From positions 25,368-89,367 of the forward strand of contig CAXTCN010000011.1 of assembly GCA_964242575.1 (NCBI GenBank): DNA of 64,000 nt, given 5' to 3'. Shown here one piece after another: positions 1 to 10,158 of this stretch. How positions within the stretch are numbered: position 1 is the first letter of the stretch; the number at the start of each line of letters is the position of its first letter. Under the pieces are notes generated by a model. That model was not told the DNA's origin. It saw only the letters and a list, made by a program, of their open reading frames with translations, and searched no databases. The stretch is from JANPPS01 sp964242575. Its GTDB lineage: Bacteria; Pseudomonadota; Alphaproteobacteria; Acetobacterales; Acetobacteraceae. Position numbers and translations under genes: made by a program.

Positions 1-1263
<1,263 letters not shown>

Positions 1264-2226
1264 TTACGGCACCAAGTTGGGCGGCTTCCGCCCCGCTAGC
1301 ACGGCGTCGATGCCATCCAGCACGATGTGGCCCATCGCGTCCCGCGTGCCGGTCGTGGCGCTGCCGAGGTGCGGCAGCAGCACGACGGCCTCCAGCGCCA
1401 GCAGCGCCGGGTCAACCCGCGGCTCGTTGTTGTAAACGTCCAGCCCGGCCGCCGCGACCTGTCCGGACTTGATGGCGGCCACCAATGCCGCGTCGTCGAT
1501 CAGGGTGCCGCGGGCGGCGTTGGCGATGACTGCGCCGTGCGGCAGGCGGGCGATGCGGTCGGCGTTCAGCCAGTGCCGGGTGTTCTCGCCGCCGGGCGCG
1601 TGCAGCGACAGCACGTCGCACACCGGCAGGAATGTGTCGTCGCTGTCGTGGAAGGTCGCGCCCTCCTCCAGCTCGGGGGCCAAGCGCTGCTGGTCGCGGT
1701 AGTGCACCGCCATGCCGAAACCGCGCGCCATTCGCGCCAGCTCGCGGCCGATGCGACCCATGCCGAACACGCCGAGCCGGCGGCCGGACACGCCGGTGCC
1801 CAGCAGTTGCGTCGGCGCCCAGCCGTTCCACTGGTCCGAGCGGACCAGGCGCTCGCCCTCACCTGCCCGGCGCGCGGCGGCCAGGATCAGCAGCATGGCG
1901 CACTCCGCGGTGGCGACCGACAGCACGTCGGGCGTGTTCACCACTGGAAGCCCCCGCGCGCGGGCGGCCGCCATGTCGATGTGGTCAAAGCCGACGCTAA
2001 AGGTGCCGAGCACGCGCACGCTGTCCGGCAGTGCCTTGATGGTGGCCGCGTCAAGCTTTTCCGCCGGGCAGCACAGGACGGCGGCGGCGCCCTCGGCACG
2101 GGCCAGCACGTCGGCGCCGGTCACGGGCGTGTCGTCGGCGTTGAGCCTGGCGTCGTAGTCCCGTGCAGCACGGGCCTCGACGGCGGGCGGCAGGCGGCGG
2201 GTGACCAGCAGGACGGGTTTGCTCAT
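1264..2226 (-). CDS. D-isomer-specific 2-hydroxyacid dehydrogenase
   Basis: NAD(P)-dependent oxidoreductase of the glyoxylate/hydroxypyruvate reductase type, 320 residues. The nucleotide-binding motif GVFGMGRIGRELA is visible, as are the family's catalytic arginine (NAARGTLID), glutamate (NNEPRVD) and histidine (LPHLGSAT). The open frame extends further upstream, but ATG at 2226 is preferred: AAGGAG and GGAG lie just before it and the product then begins MSKPVLLVTRRLP, normal for the family. It converges on the acyl-CoA synthetase with no gap and is divergent from hyuA, with about 75 bp between the starts. Reduction of a 2-keto acid such as glyoxylate or hydroxypyruvate is likely; the exact substrate is inferred only from family. 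Confidence 0.88.
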   Translation of the reverse strand: MSKPVLLVTRRLPPAVEARAARDYDARLNADDTPVTGADVLARAEGAAAVLCCPAEKLDAATIKALPDSVRVLGTFSVGFDHIDMAAARARGLPVVNTPDVLSVATAECAMLLILAAARRAGEGERLVRSDQWNGWAPTQLLGTGVSGRRLGVFGMGRIGRELARMARGFGMAVHYRDQQRLAPELEEGATFHDSDDTFLPVCDVLSLHAPGGENTRHWLNADRIARLPHGAVIANAARGTLIDDAALVAAIKSGQVAAAGLDVYNNEPRVDPALLALEAVVLLPHLGSATTGTRDAMGHIVLDGIDAVLAGRKPPNLVP

Positions 2227-2302
2227 GCTCTCCGAGCTCCTTTGGGGCGGTCCAGTGTGGCCGGGCTTGTCCCGCCGCGAAAGGGGCCGCAGGCTAGCAG
2301 GC

Positions 2303-4375
2303 ATGCAGACCAGCCCCGCCCGCCTCGCCGTCGATATTGGCGGCACGTTCACCGACCTTGCGCTGGAAGCGGGCGCAGCACGGTTCACCGCCAAGGTGCT
2401 GACGACGCCGGCCGAGCCGGAGCGTGGCGTGCTGGAGGGGGTCGCGCTGATTTTGCGAGACGCCGGGCTGCGGCCAGCCGATGTGGCGATCCTGGTGCAC
2501 GGCACGACGCTCGCCACCAACGCGCTGATCGAGCGCAAGGGCGCCCGGGTCGCGTTGGTGACCACGCAGGGGTTCCGCGACGTGCTCGCGATGGGCAACG
2601 AGAGCCGGTACGACCAGTACGACCTGAACATCGTGCTGCCGGAGCCGCTGGTGCCGCGCTATTTGCGCCTGCCGGTGCCGGAGCGGCTGGACAACGAGGG
2701 CCGGGTGCTGCTGCCGCTGGACGAGGCCGCGGTGCAGGCGCTGGCGCCGGCGTTGGTGGCGGAGGGCGTGGAGAGCGTCGCGGTCGGTTTCCTGCATAGC
2801 TTCGTGAACCCCCAGCATGAACGCCGCGTGCGGGACATCCTGGCGGATGCGCTGCCGGGGGTGCCGGTGTCGTTGTCGCACGAGGTCTCGCCGGAAATGC
2901 GCGAGTGGGAGCGGTTCAGCACCACGGCGGCCAACGCATACGTGCAGCCGTTGATCGCCGGCTATCTCGGGCGGTTGCAGACCGGCCTGGCGGCCATGGG
3001 ACTGGCCGCCCCAGTGTTCATGATGCTGTCCGGCGGCGGGCTCACCACCATCGAAACAGCGTGCCGCTTCCCGATTCGCCTAGTGGAGAGCGGCCCGGCC
3101 GGAGGCGCCATCTTTGCCGCCAGCATCGCCCGGCAATGCGGCCTTTCGCGCGTGCTGAGCTTTGACATGGGCGGCACCACGGCGAAAATCTGTCTGATCG
3201 ACGACTTCGCGCCGCAAGCGTCCCGCACGTTCGAGGTGGCGCGCATCGGCCGGTTCCAGCGCGGCTCCGGCCTGCCGCTGCGCATCCCGGTGATCGAGAT
3301 GGTGGAGATCGGCGCAGGCGGCGGCAGCATCGCTCACGTGGACGGGCTGGGACGGATCGGCGTCGGGCCGGAAAGCGCCGGGGCGGACCCGGGGCCGGCG
3401 TGCTACGGCCGCGGCGGCATCCGGGCCGCAGTGACGGACGCGAACCTGGTGCTTGGCCGTTATGACCCGGCGCGGTTCGCCGGCGGCGCCATGGCGCTGG
3501 ACGCGGGCGCGGCGGAGGCGGCGTTGGAGCGGTCGGTCGGGCAGCCGCTTGGCCTGGATGCTGGAATGGCGGCGCTGGGCGTGGTCGAGGTGGTGGACGA
3601 GAACATGGCCAACGCCGCGCGGGTGCACGCCATCGAGAGCGGCAAGACCTATGCCGGCCGCACCCTGATTGCGTTCGGCGGCGGCGGCCCGGTGCACGGC
3701 TACCGCGTGGCGGAGAAAGTGGGGATCGGCCGCGTGCTGGTGCCGCTGGGTGCCGGGGTGGGCAGCGCCATCGGCTTCCTGCGCGCGCCGGTGGCGTATG
3801 AGGTGGTGCGCAGCCTGTACCAGCGCCTGGGCCGGTTCGACGCGGCGGCGGTGAACGCGTTGCTGGACAGCATGGCGGCTGAGGCGGAGGCGGTGGTGGA
3901 GCCGGGCCGTTTCGGCGCGCCGACGCAGCAGCGGCGCGCGGCCTACATGCGCTATGTCGGCCAAGGCCATGAAATCCCGGTGGCGTTGCCGGCGCAGGCG
4001 ATGGGACCGGACGACGTGACTGCGTTGCGGGCGGCGTTCGACCGGGAGTACGCGCGGTTCTACGACCGTCCGGTGCCGGGTTCGGACGTGGAGGCCATGA
4101 GCTACGCCGTGACCGTATCGACCATGGCGCAGGAGGCAGACGCCGCGCCGGCGCTGGCCGCGGAGCACGGCGCGGCGCGGACCCAGGCGGTTCGGGACAC
4201 CATGACCGGGATGGTCACGGACTGGGTGGTGCATGACCGCACGGCGCTTGCGGCCGGGACGCAGGTCGTTGGGCCAGCCATCATTGCCGAGAACGAGACC
4301 AGCACCTTGATCGGCCCCGGCTGGACCGCGACCGTGGACCCGCGCGGCTACCTGGACCTGCGGAGGGACGTATGA
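2303..4375 (+). CDS. hyuA: Hydantoinase/oxoprolinase family protein, subunit A
   Basis: ATP-dependent amide-ring hydrolase subunit of the N-methylhydantoinase / 5-oxoprolinase / acetone carboxylase family, 690 residues, the usual length for a stand-alone A subunit. It shows the actin-like ATPase motifs of the family: DIGGTFTDLAL at the N-terminus, HGTTLATNALIERKG, FDMGGTTAKICLID in the middle, and the EIGAGGGSIAHVD and GPESAGADPGPACYGRGG signatures. ATG at 2303 places the DIGGTFTD motif about nine residues from the start, as in relatives. The stop overlaps the hyuB start by four bases (ATGA), so the two are probably translationally coupled. Substrate (hydantoin, oxoproline or another cyclic amide) cannot be assigned. 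Confidence 0.9.
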   Translation: MQTSPARLAVDIGGTFTDLALEAGAARFTAKVLTTPAEPERGVLEGVALILRDAGLRPADVAILVHGTTLATNALIERKGARVALVTTQGFRDVLAMGNESRYDQYDLNIVLPEPLVPRYLRLPVPERLDNEGRVLLPLDEAAVQALAPALVAEGVESVAVGFLHSFVNPQHERRVRDILADALPGVPVSLSHEVSPEMREWERFSTTAANAYVQPLIAGYLGRLQTGLAAMGLAAPVFMMLSGGGLTTIETACRFPIRLVESGPAGGAIFAASIARQCGLSRVLSFDMGGTTAKICLIDDFAPQASRTFEVARIGRFQRGSGLPLRIPVIEMVEIGAGGGSIAHVDGLGRIGVGPESAGADPGPACYGRGGIRAAVTDANLVLGRYDPARFAGGAMALDAGAAEAALERSVGQPLGLDAGMAALGVVEVVDENMANAARVHAIESGKTYAGRTLIAFGGGGPVHGYRVAEKVGIGRVLVPLGAGVGSAIGFLRAPVAYEVVRSLYQRLGRFDAAAVNALLDSMAAEAEAVVEPGRFGAPTQQRRAAYMRYVGQGHEIPVALPAQAMGPDDVTALRAAFDREYARFYDRPVPGSDVEAMSYAVTVSTMAQEADAAPALAAEHGAARTQAVRDTMTGMVTDWVVHDRTALAAGTQVVGPAIIAENETSTLIGPGWTATVDPRGYLDLRRDV

Positions 4376-5988
4376 ACGCGATTGCCGACATCCAGCGCCA
4401 AGTCATGTGGAACCGCCTGCTGGCGGTGGTGGAGGAACAGGCGCAGACCATGATCCGCACGGCGTTCAGCACTACGGTGCGGGAGGCCGGGGACCTGTCG
4501 GCGGGCATCTTTGACCTGCAAGGCCGGATGCTGGCGCAGGCGGTCACCGGCACGCCGGGCCATGTGAACAGCATGATGGAGAGCGTGGGGCACTTCCTGC
4601 GCAAGTTCCCGGCGGACACGCTGCGGGAAGGCGACCACCTCATCACCAACGACCCGTGGCTCGGCACCGGGCACCTGCATGACCTGACGGTGGTGACGCC
4701 GGCGTTCCGCCACGGCCGGCTGGTGGCGCTGTTCGCCAACACGGCGCACGTCATCGACGTGGGTGGGCTGGGCATGGGTCCCGAGGGGCGGTCGGTGTTC
4801 GAGGAGGGGCTGTATATCCCCATCGTGAAGTGCTTCGAGGCCGGGCGGCCCAACGTGACGTTCTTCGATTTCCTGCGCGCCGGCACCCGGCTGCCGGTGG
4901 AGCTTGAGGGGGACGTTTATTCATTGTGCGCCTGCAACGACGCCGGGGTGCGGCGGCTGGTGGGGATGCTGGACGAGTTCGGGTTGGACGGCATCGACGC
5001 GCTGGCCGAGTTCATCTTCGACAGCAGCCGCCGCGGGACCCTGGCCGAGATCGCCCGGCTGCCGCAAGGGCGGTTCGACGCGGAGATCTGGTCGGACGGG
5101 TACGAGGCGCCGGTGCGGCTCCGGGCGTCGATGCTGATACAGGCGGACCAGATCAGCGTGGACTTCGCCGGCACCTCCGGCCGGTCCGGGCGCGGCATCA
5201 ACGTGCCAGCGGCTTACACCCGGGCCTATGCCAGCTTCGGCATCAAATGCGTGGTGGCGCCGGGCATCCCCAACAACAGCGCGAGCCTGGCGCCATTCCG
5301 GTTCAGCATTCCGGACGGCTGCATCCTGAACGCGCCGCGGCCCAGCGCCGTGTCGGTGCGGCACGTGGTGGGGCAGTTGCTGCCGGACCTGATGATGGGC
5401 TGCCTGCACCAGGCGGTGCCGGACCGGGTGACGGCGGAGGGGTCGTCCTGTTTGTGGAATCCGCCGTTGCGCGGCGGCCCGATCGTGAGCGAAGGCTCGT
5501 TGCTGCCGGACTTCGAGGTCATCACCTTCAACTCCGGCGGCACCGGCGCGCGGCCCGGCCGGGACGGGCTGGACGGCACCGCGTTCCCGTCCGGCGTGCG
5601 GACCATGCCGGTGGAGGCGACCGAGAACGTGGCGCCAGTGGTGTTCTGGCGAAAGGAGTTGCGGCCCGGCAGCGCCGGCGTCGGCCGCACGCGGGGCGGG
5701 TTCGGGCAGGTCATGGAAATCGGCGCCAAGGACGATGCGGAGTTCGCCTGCAACGCCGTGTTCGACCGGGTGGCGCACGCGCCGCGCGGGCGGGACGGCG
5801 GCGGGGACGGCGCGCCAGGGGTGGTGCGGCTGCGGAGCGGGGCCATCCTGCGGACCAAAGGCTACTTGGTGATTCCGGCGGGCGACCGGTTGGTGCTGGA
5901 GCTACCGGGCGGGGGCGGCATGGGTGCGCCGGAGGAGCGTGACCCGGCTTTGATGGAGCGGGACCGGCGGGATGGGTTGATTAAGTGA
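4372..5988 (+). CDS. hyuB: Hydantoinase/oxoprolinase family protein, subunit B
   Basis: Partner of the preceding ATPase subunit; the B family acts with A in ATP-driven opening of cyclic amides such as hydantoins or 5-oxoproline. 538 residues. Recognisable blocks are FDLQGRMLAQAVTGTPGHV near residue 50, DHLITNDPWLGTGHLHD near residue 85 and NTAHVIDVGGLGMGP near residue 125; the C-terminal glycine-rich LPGGGGMGAPEERDP closes the fold as in other HyuB proteins. It starts inside the hyuA stop codon (ATGA), so stoichiometric expression is expected. The next 94 bases are non-coding and noticeably AT-richer, marking the change to the glycan island. Confidence 0.9.
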   Translation: MNAIADIQRQVMWNRLLAVVEEQAQTMIRTAFSTTVREAGDLSAGIFDLQGRMLAQAVTGTPGHVNSMMESVGHFLRKFPADTLREGDHLITNDPWLGTGHLHDLTVVTPAFRHGRLVALFANTAHVIDVGGLGMGPEGRSVFEEGLYIPIVKCFEAGRPNVTFFDFLRAGTRLPVELEGDVYSLCACNDAGVRRLVGMLDEFGLDGIDALAEFIFDSSRRGTLAEIARLPQGRFDAEIWSDGYEAPVRLRASMLIQADQISVDFAGTSGRSGRGINVPAAYTRAYASFGIKCVVAPGIPNNSASLAPFRFSIPDGCILNAPRPSAVSVRHVVGQLLPDLMMGCLHQAVPDRVTAEGSSCLWNPPLRGGPIVSEGSLLPDFEVITFNSGGTGARPGRDGLDGTAFPSGVRTMPVEATENVAPVVFWRKELRPGSAGVGRTRGGFGQVMEIGAKDDAEFACNAVFDRVAHAPRGRDGGGDGAPGVVRLRSGAILRTKGYLVIPAGDRLVLELPGGGGMGAPEERDPALMERDRRDGLIK

Positions 5989-6082
5989 CTGTGCGCTGGG
6001 GCTTGTTAATTCCTGCCCATTCCGTGATTTCCTGAACTTCGCATCAGCGGCAGCTTGCGTAATTTCTGGATATAGGAGTTGA

Positions 6083-7120
6083 TTAGGCGGCTTTCGCGTC
6101 AGCTTCAGGTGAGGCCACGCCTACCTGTTCGCCCATATTAGCCAAAATGACCTGCTCTGTCGTGCTGTAGCGTCGCAAGCCGTCGGCCAGTGCCGGGCCG
6201 TTTCTAGGCAACAAGCGGGAAAACAAGAGAAGTTCTCCCAGTTCGCGGGGATCAATCAGCAAAGCCCGCAACGCAAAGTATAGTCCTTTCGATTTTCTCC
6301 CATTCAAAGCATTGTTCATCGCAGTATCTTTATAAGTATTATAATTGAACCAACGCAGCTCTTGGCGAATGGCACGCAGCATAGGATCGCGGCGCGCGAT
6401 GTGTGCGCTGCGCGCAAGCTCCGCTGAGAGCCGTCCAAGTGAGTGCATCATACTCCTTCCTTGCCGGTTCAGGACGTATGTTTCAGTATTTAAATAGTCC
6501 ATGGGCGCCAATGTCGACACACGAAGATAAAGAAGCCAGTCCTCCCCATAAAGCAAGCGCGGGTCGAAGCCGCCGGCCGCTATGATGAGTTTTTTGTGAA
6601 ACAGGCTAGCACCGAGCGGTAACCAGCCTCCAACTAGCAGTCGAGTAAGATTGGGTGTCGAAAATCGTTGTGTCGAACACCCCGGCTCATGCTTTTCTTC
6701 GATTTGGACAAGGGATCGACTTAGGCGCCGCTCGCCATTGGCGAGCAATGTTGCGTAGTCTCCACTTATCCAACGTGTGTCTGGTGAGTCTTTTATGACT
6801 GCGCACGCTTGATCGAGCTTATTCTTGGGCCATAGGTCATCGGAATCGATGAATCCAATCCAGTCGTAAGCAGCATGAGAAATACCCACGGTGCGCGCCT
6901 GCCCTGGGCCTGTGTTCTTGTCTTGATGCAAAACTTGCACGCGGCTATCGTTTGCGGATGCGTGGCGCAGCGCAGCCTTGGTCGCAGGACTGGTTGAGGC
7001 ATCATCAACCAGTACGAGCTCAATTCCATGCGACCCAGCTTGACTGAGGACAGAATTCACTGCTGCCGCAATCAGCGTTGGGTCAGTATTAAATACTGGG
7101 CAGATAACGGAAACGTTCAA
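6083..7120 (-). CDS. Family 2 glycosyltransferase
   Basis: GT-A fold sugar transferase expected to act at the inner membrane face on a surface polysaccharide. The N-terminus MNVSVICPVFN, the nucleotide-sugar site ELVLVDDAST and the later IGFIDSDDLW (DXD-type, metal binding) are classical GT2 features; about 345 residues. No ATG is available at the beginning. I chose TTG at 7120 because AAAGGGGA stands directly upstream and the protein then begins at the beta-strand that opens GT2 domains; an earlier TTG at 7138 is possible. The gene is much AT-richer than its surroundings (two sampled 60-base lines, 6241-6360, are 50% and 33% GC), suggesting acquisition by transfer. Donor and acceptor sugars are unknown. 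Confidence 0.85.
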   Translation of the reverse strand: MNVSVICPVFNTDPTLIAAAVNSVLSQAGSHGIELVLVDDASTSPATKAALRHASANDSRVQVLHQDKNTGPGQARTVGISHAAYDWIGFIDSDDLWPKNKLDQACAVIKDSPDTRWISGDYATLLANGERRLSRSLVQIEEKHEPGCSTQRFSTPNLTRLLVGGWLPLGASLFHKKLIIAAGGFDPRLLYGEDWLLYLRVSTLAPMDYLNTETYVLNRQGRSMMHSLGRLSAELARSAHIARRDPMLRAIRQELRWFNYNTYKDTAMNNALNGRKSKGLYFALRALLIDPRELGELLLFSRLLPRNGPALADGLRRYSTTEQVILANMGEQVGVASPEADAKAA

Positions 7121-7226
7121 AACTTCCCCTTTATGCAATTAAGTTCTGCAACTGCATCGAATACTCACGCGATAACTTCTGTTGCGACGTGCTGAGTTTT
7201 TTGTCAGATAAGCGGTGCCAGGCGCA

Positions 7227-8471
7227 TCAATGACCGTTGGCGCGGGAAATGCCTCTCTGGAAGATCTCAGCAACACGCGCCACTGCCTCGGCCATGCCAT
7301 AGCGGTCCTGCATCTTGGCCCGGGCTGCCGCGCCGAGCCGAGCACATGCTGCGTCGTCCCGCAGCAGTTCGACACAAGCCTGGGCAAAACCTGCATTGTC
7401 GTCACGCAGCAAGACCTCCGACCCAGCTTCGAAGTGCAGGCCCTCGGCACCAAGGCGGGTGGATACCATGGGCCGACCGTATGACGCCGCTTCAACCAGC
7501 TTCAGCCGCGTACCGCCCCCCACCATGATTGGACACGCAATAACGCGTGATCTGGCATAAAGCTGGTCAAGGTCCTCCACGAAGCCGGTGAACGTGACCC
7601 CTGCGCCGGGGGACCGGAAGCTTGCGATCTGCTCCGGCCCCTTTCCAGCGATAATCAACTGGGCTTCAGGGATTCTTTGCTGGATCAGCGGCCATATTTG
7701 CTGGATCAGCCGGTCCGCCGCATCGCAGTTCGGCCGGTAGTCATAGCTGCCGAGAAACAGCACAGTCGGCTCCGGCGTCGGCGGCGCCGCGTGCGCTGGT
7801 ATGGACATCGCATTTGGCACGACTTCGATCTGCCCGCTGAAGCCAAGGCGCCGGAGGTAGCGCTGGTCCAACTCCGAGCACACGAACGTCGCCTCGGCCA
7901 TTCGCACCACACGCCGTTCGGCCAAGACCATGGCCGGAATGTGCGTCAGATACAACGGCGTGCCCAACCTGACTTGCGCCGCCAAAACCGTACGCAAACG
8001 GGTTCTATGCTCGATGTCCATGAAGTCCACGAACAACGGCGTCGGACGCGTCCCAGCACGCGGCAGGGCACGGGTTGCCAGGAAGCGGGACGCCAGCACC
8101 AGGTCTGGCTTTCGTGCCAAGCTGCGAGCGATCCCGCTTACCTGATCCGGCCCGGAGTAGTAGTGGTAGTCTGGCTGCTCCCCGACAGAAAACGCGCCGG
8201 CGCCGTAGTGGCTCCAGAGGGTTTCCTTGCGAAGCCGGATTGGGATTTGGTTGAGCCGGACCGGCAATCCCCAGAGTTCGGACAGCATAGCCTCATGCGG
8301 CGCCAGTGCGCCGAGCGTTGCGATCTGATCCTCCCGCGCAAAATATGCGACTTCAACCTCGTCGCTGATGGAGCGGAGGGCGGTTAGGAACAGGTCACGC
8401 CGCTTGCCGCCTCCATAGACGCCATCAGGGGTGGCAACAGGGCAGATTTCAGTAATCATCAGGCTTTTCAT
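7227..8471 (-). CDS. Family 4-type glycosyltransferase
   Basis: GT-B fold glycosyltransferase of 414 residues. The N-terminus (MKSLMITEICPVATPDGVYGGGKRR) has the glycine-rich loop typical of such enzymes, and the C-terminal half has the donor-binding block VGGGTRLKLVEAASYGRPMVSTRLGAEGL with the conserved E-x7-type glutamate region. LFLGSYDYRPNCDAADRLI is the usual beginning of the second Rossmann domain. It lies upstream of the GT2 gene on the same strand with about 106 bases between them, and is divergent from a flippase gene, so the three probably serve one surface glycan. GC content is between that of the GT2 gene and the chromosome. Linkage made is not predictable. Confidence 0.85.
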   Translation of the reverse strand: MKSLMITEICPVATPDGVYGGGKRRDLFLTALRSISDEVEVAYFAREDQIATLGALAPHEAMLSELWGLPVRLNQIPIRLRKETLWSHYGAGAFSVGEQPDYHYYSGPDQVSGIARSLARKPDLVLASRFLATRALPRAGTRPTPLFVDFMDIEHRTRLRTVLAAQVRLGTPLYLTHIPAMVLAERRVVRMAEATFVCSELDQRYLRRLGFSGQIEVVPNAMSIPAHAAPPTPEPTVLFLGSYDYRPNCDAADRLIQQIWPLIQQRIPEAQLIIAGKGPEQIASFRSPGAGVTFTGFVEDLDQLYARSRVIACPIMVGGGTRLKLVEAASYGRPMVSTRLGAEGLHFEAGSEVLLRDDNAGFAQACVELLRDDAACARLGAAARAKMQDRYGMAEAVARVAEIFQRGISRANGH

Positions 8472-8627
8472 TACGCTTACCGGTTAGAGGCGCAGTTTCC
8501 AATCATCATGGAGCGAGCAGGTTGGGTTAACGGACGCCCAACTCATGATGCCTCAGCGGTTAAGGCCACATCCTGTCGCCGGACGCGTCCTGTGTGTGCT
8601 ATCACCCGGCCTCTGGTGGATTGCAGC

Positions 8628-10151
8628 ATGACGAGTGAAATACAACCGCACATTGAGAACGTCGCCGCCCGGACCGCAGTCAGTGCCGGGTGGATGGTAG
8701 CGTGGCGTTTGGTCACACGCTGCCTCGGTCTACTTAGCACCCTGGCGCTGGCCCGTCTGCTGGTTCCGGCTGACTTTGGCCTGGTCGCCATGGCGACTAC
8801 GTTCACCGCAGCCATAGACAGCTTATCAACTCTTGGCGTGCACGATGCCCTGCTGCGCCGTCCTGACACCGGTCGGACCTGGTATCCCACCGCCTTCACT
8901 CTCCAAGCAATTCGCGGCATCCTGACGGCCGGCGTCATCGCCGTTGGCGCGCAAGCTTCCAGCCTGTGGTTCAACGAGCCGCGGCTCACCTCGGTCCTGC
9001 TGTTACTGGCCGTTCTCGCGTTTGCGAATGGGTTGGAGAACGTGGGCATCGTGGAGTTCCGTCGCCGACTGCAATTCGGCATGGAGTTCCGGCTGCTGTT
9101 CGTTCCGCGCATCTTACAGTTCCTAGTGACGATTGCACTTGCTTGGATGATACAAAGCTACTGGGCATTGCTGGTCGGCATCGCCGTTTCAGGCTTGTCA
9201 CGCCTTGTCATGACCTACGTCATCCATCCCTGGCGACCCCGCTTGTCACTAAAACACTGGCGAGACCTGCTTGGTTTTTCTTTCTGGATCTGGGTCACCA
9301 GCATTGCGTCCCTTATTTGGGACCGCAGCGATGTGTTCATTCTCGGCCCGGTCATGGGCACCGGCCTGCTTGGGGTGTACCTCATCGCCTTTGAAATCGC
9401 TATCCTGCCAATGAGCGAAGTCGTTGCTCCTGCTGCACGCGCGTTATACGCTGGTCTGGCCGTTAAACGTCACCAGGGCTCAGATATTGCCGGTGTAACT
9501 CTGCCGGTCATTGCAGCTTTGCTGACCTTCGTCGTGCCACTATCACTCGGTTTGTCTGCCACTTCCGGTTATATCGTTGCTGGGCTACTAGGCTCGAAAT
9601 GGCAAGCCGCACAACCGATGATTGCCACCTTTGCTTGGCTGTGCTGCGTTTCCCCCATCGCAGGGGTTTGTTCTACCGTCCTGATCGCGCAGGGGCAGTT
9701 GCGACGCAACTTCTTGTCTATAGCGGGCGCGGCGGTCGCCAAATCACTCATCATGCTTGCCATCGCACGTAGCGGCCAAGTGGACCTTGCGCCGCTTGCC
9801 ATCGTCGCTTGCGTCGCTATCGAAACGCTACTGTTCCTGAGCCAACTGCGGGGTCATGAAAACCCGCAATGGCGAAAGAACGCGGGAGGGTTCTTACGGA
9901 TCGGCACCGGCGCTGGGCTGACGACGAGCGCGCTGCTTGTATTCGGTTTTGGATGGGACGTGGTAGCGATGCAACCGCTGCCCGCAGTGCTGGCCGGCGG
10001 TTTGCTGGGACTAGCGATCATGTCGGCGTGCATGGGCACGCAATTACTGATTTGGTGGTGCGTAGGTCGTCCAAACGGACCGGAGACGTGGCTTATTGAT
10101 TTAACGACCTCAATGATATCAGAACGACGTTCCCGAGCTGTGACATTGTAG
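8628..10151 (+). CDS. Polysaccharide flippase, Wzx/MOP superfamily
   Basis: Integral membrane protein of 507 residues expected to flip lipid-linked oligosaccharides across the inner membrane. Many hydrophobic segments alternate with short loops. The N-terminal GWMVAWRLVTRCLGLLSTLALARLL and the following LVPADFGLVAMA are typical of the polysaccharide-biosynthesis branch of the MOP superfamily. ATG at 8628 (GGTGGA just upstream) is chosen over an upstream in-frame start because the first 40 residues of the longer frame are not membrane-like. It is divergent from the GT4 gene across about 156 bases that should carry both promoters. Together with the two transferases it forms a minimal glycan cassette without a polymerase in view. 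Confidence 0.85.
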   Translation: MTSEIQPHIENVAARTAVSAGWMVAWRLVTRCLGLLSTLALARLLVPADFGLVAMATTFTAAIDSLSTLGVHDALLRRPDTGRTWYPTAFTLQAIRGILTAGVIAVGAQASSLWFNEPRLTSVLLLLAVLAFANGLENVGIVEFRRRLQFGMEFRLLFVPRILQFLVTIALAWMIQSYWALLVGIAVSGLSRLVMTYVIHPWRPRLSLKHWRDLLGFSFWIWVTSIASLIWDRSDVFILGPVMGTGLLGVYLIAFEIAILPMSEVVAPAARALYAGLAVKRHQGSDIAGVTLPVIAALLTFVVPLSLGLSATSGYIVAGLLGSKWQAAQPMIATFAWLCCVSPIAGVCSTVLIAQGQLRRNFLSIAGAAVAKSLIMLAIARSGQVDLAPLAIVACVAIETLLFLSQLRGHENPQWRKNAGGFLRIGTGAGLTTSALLVFGFGWDVVAMQPLPAVLAGGLLGLAIMSACMGTQLLIWWCVGRPNGPETWLIDLTTSMISERRSRAVTL

Positions 10152-10158
10152 CAGGACC

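Noticed and set aside
6403..6585. A 60-codon plus-strand frame inside the GT2 gene
   Set aside because: Antisense of a clear GT2 domain, with no ribosome site.
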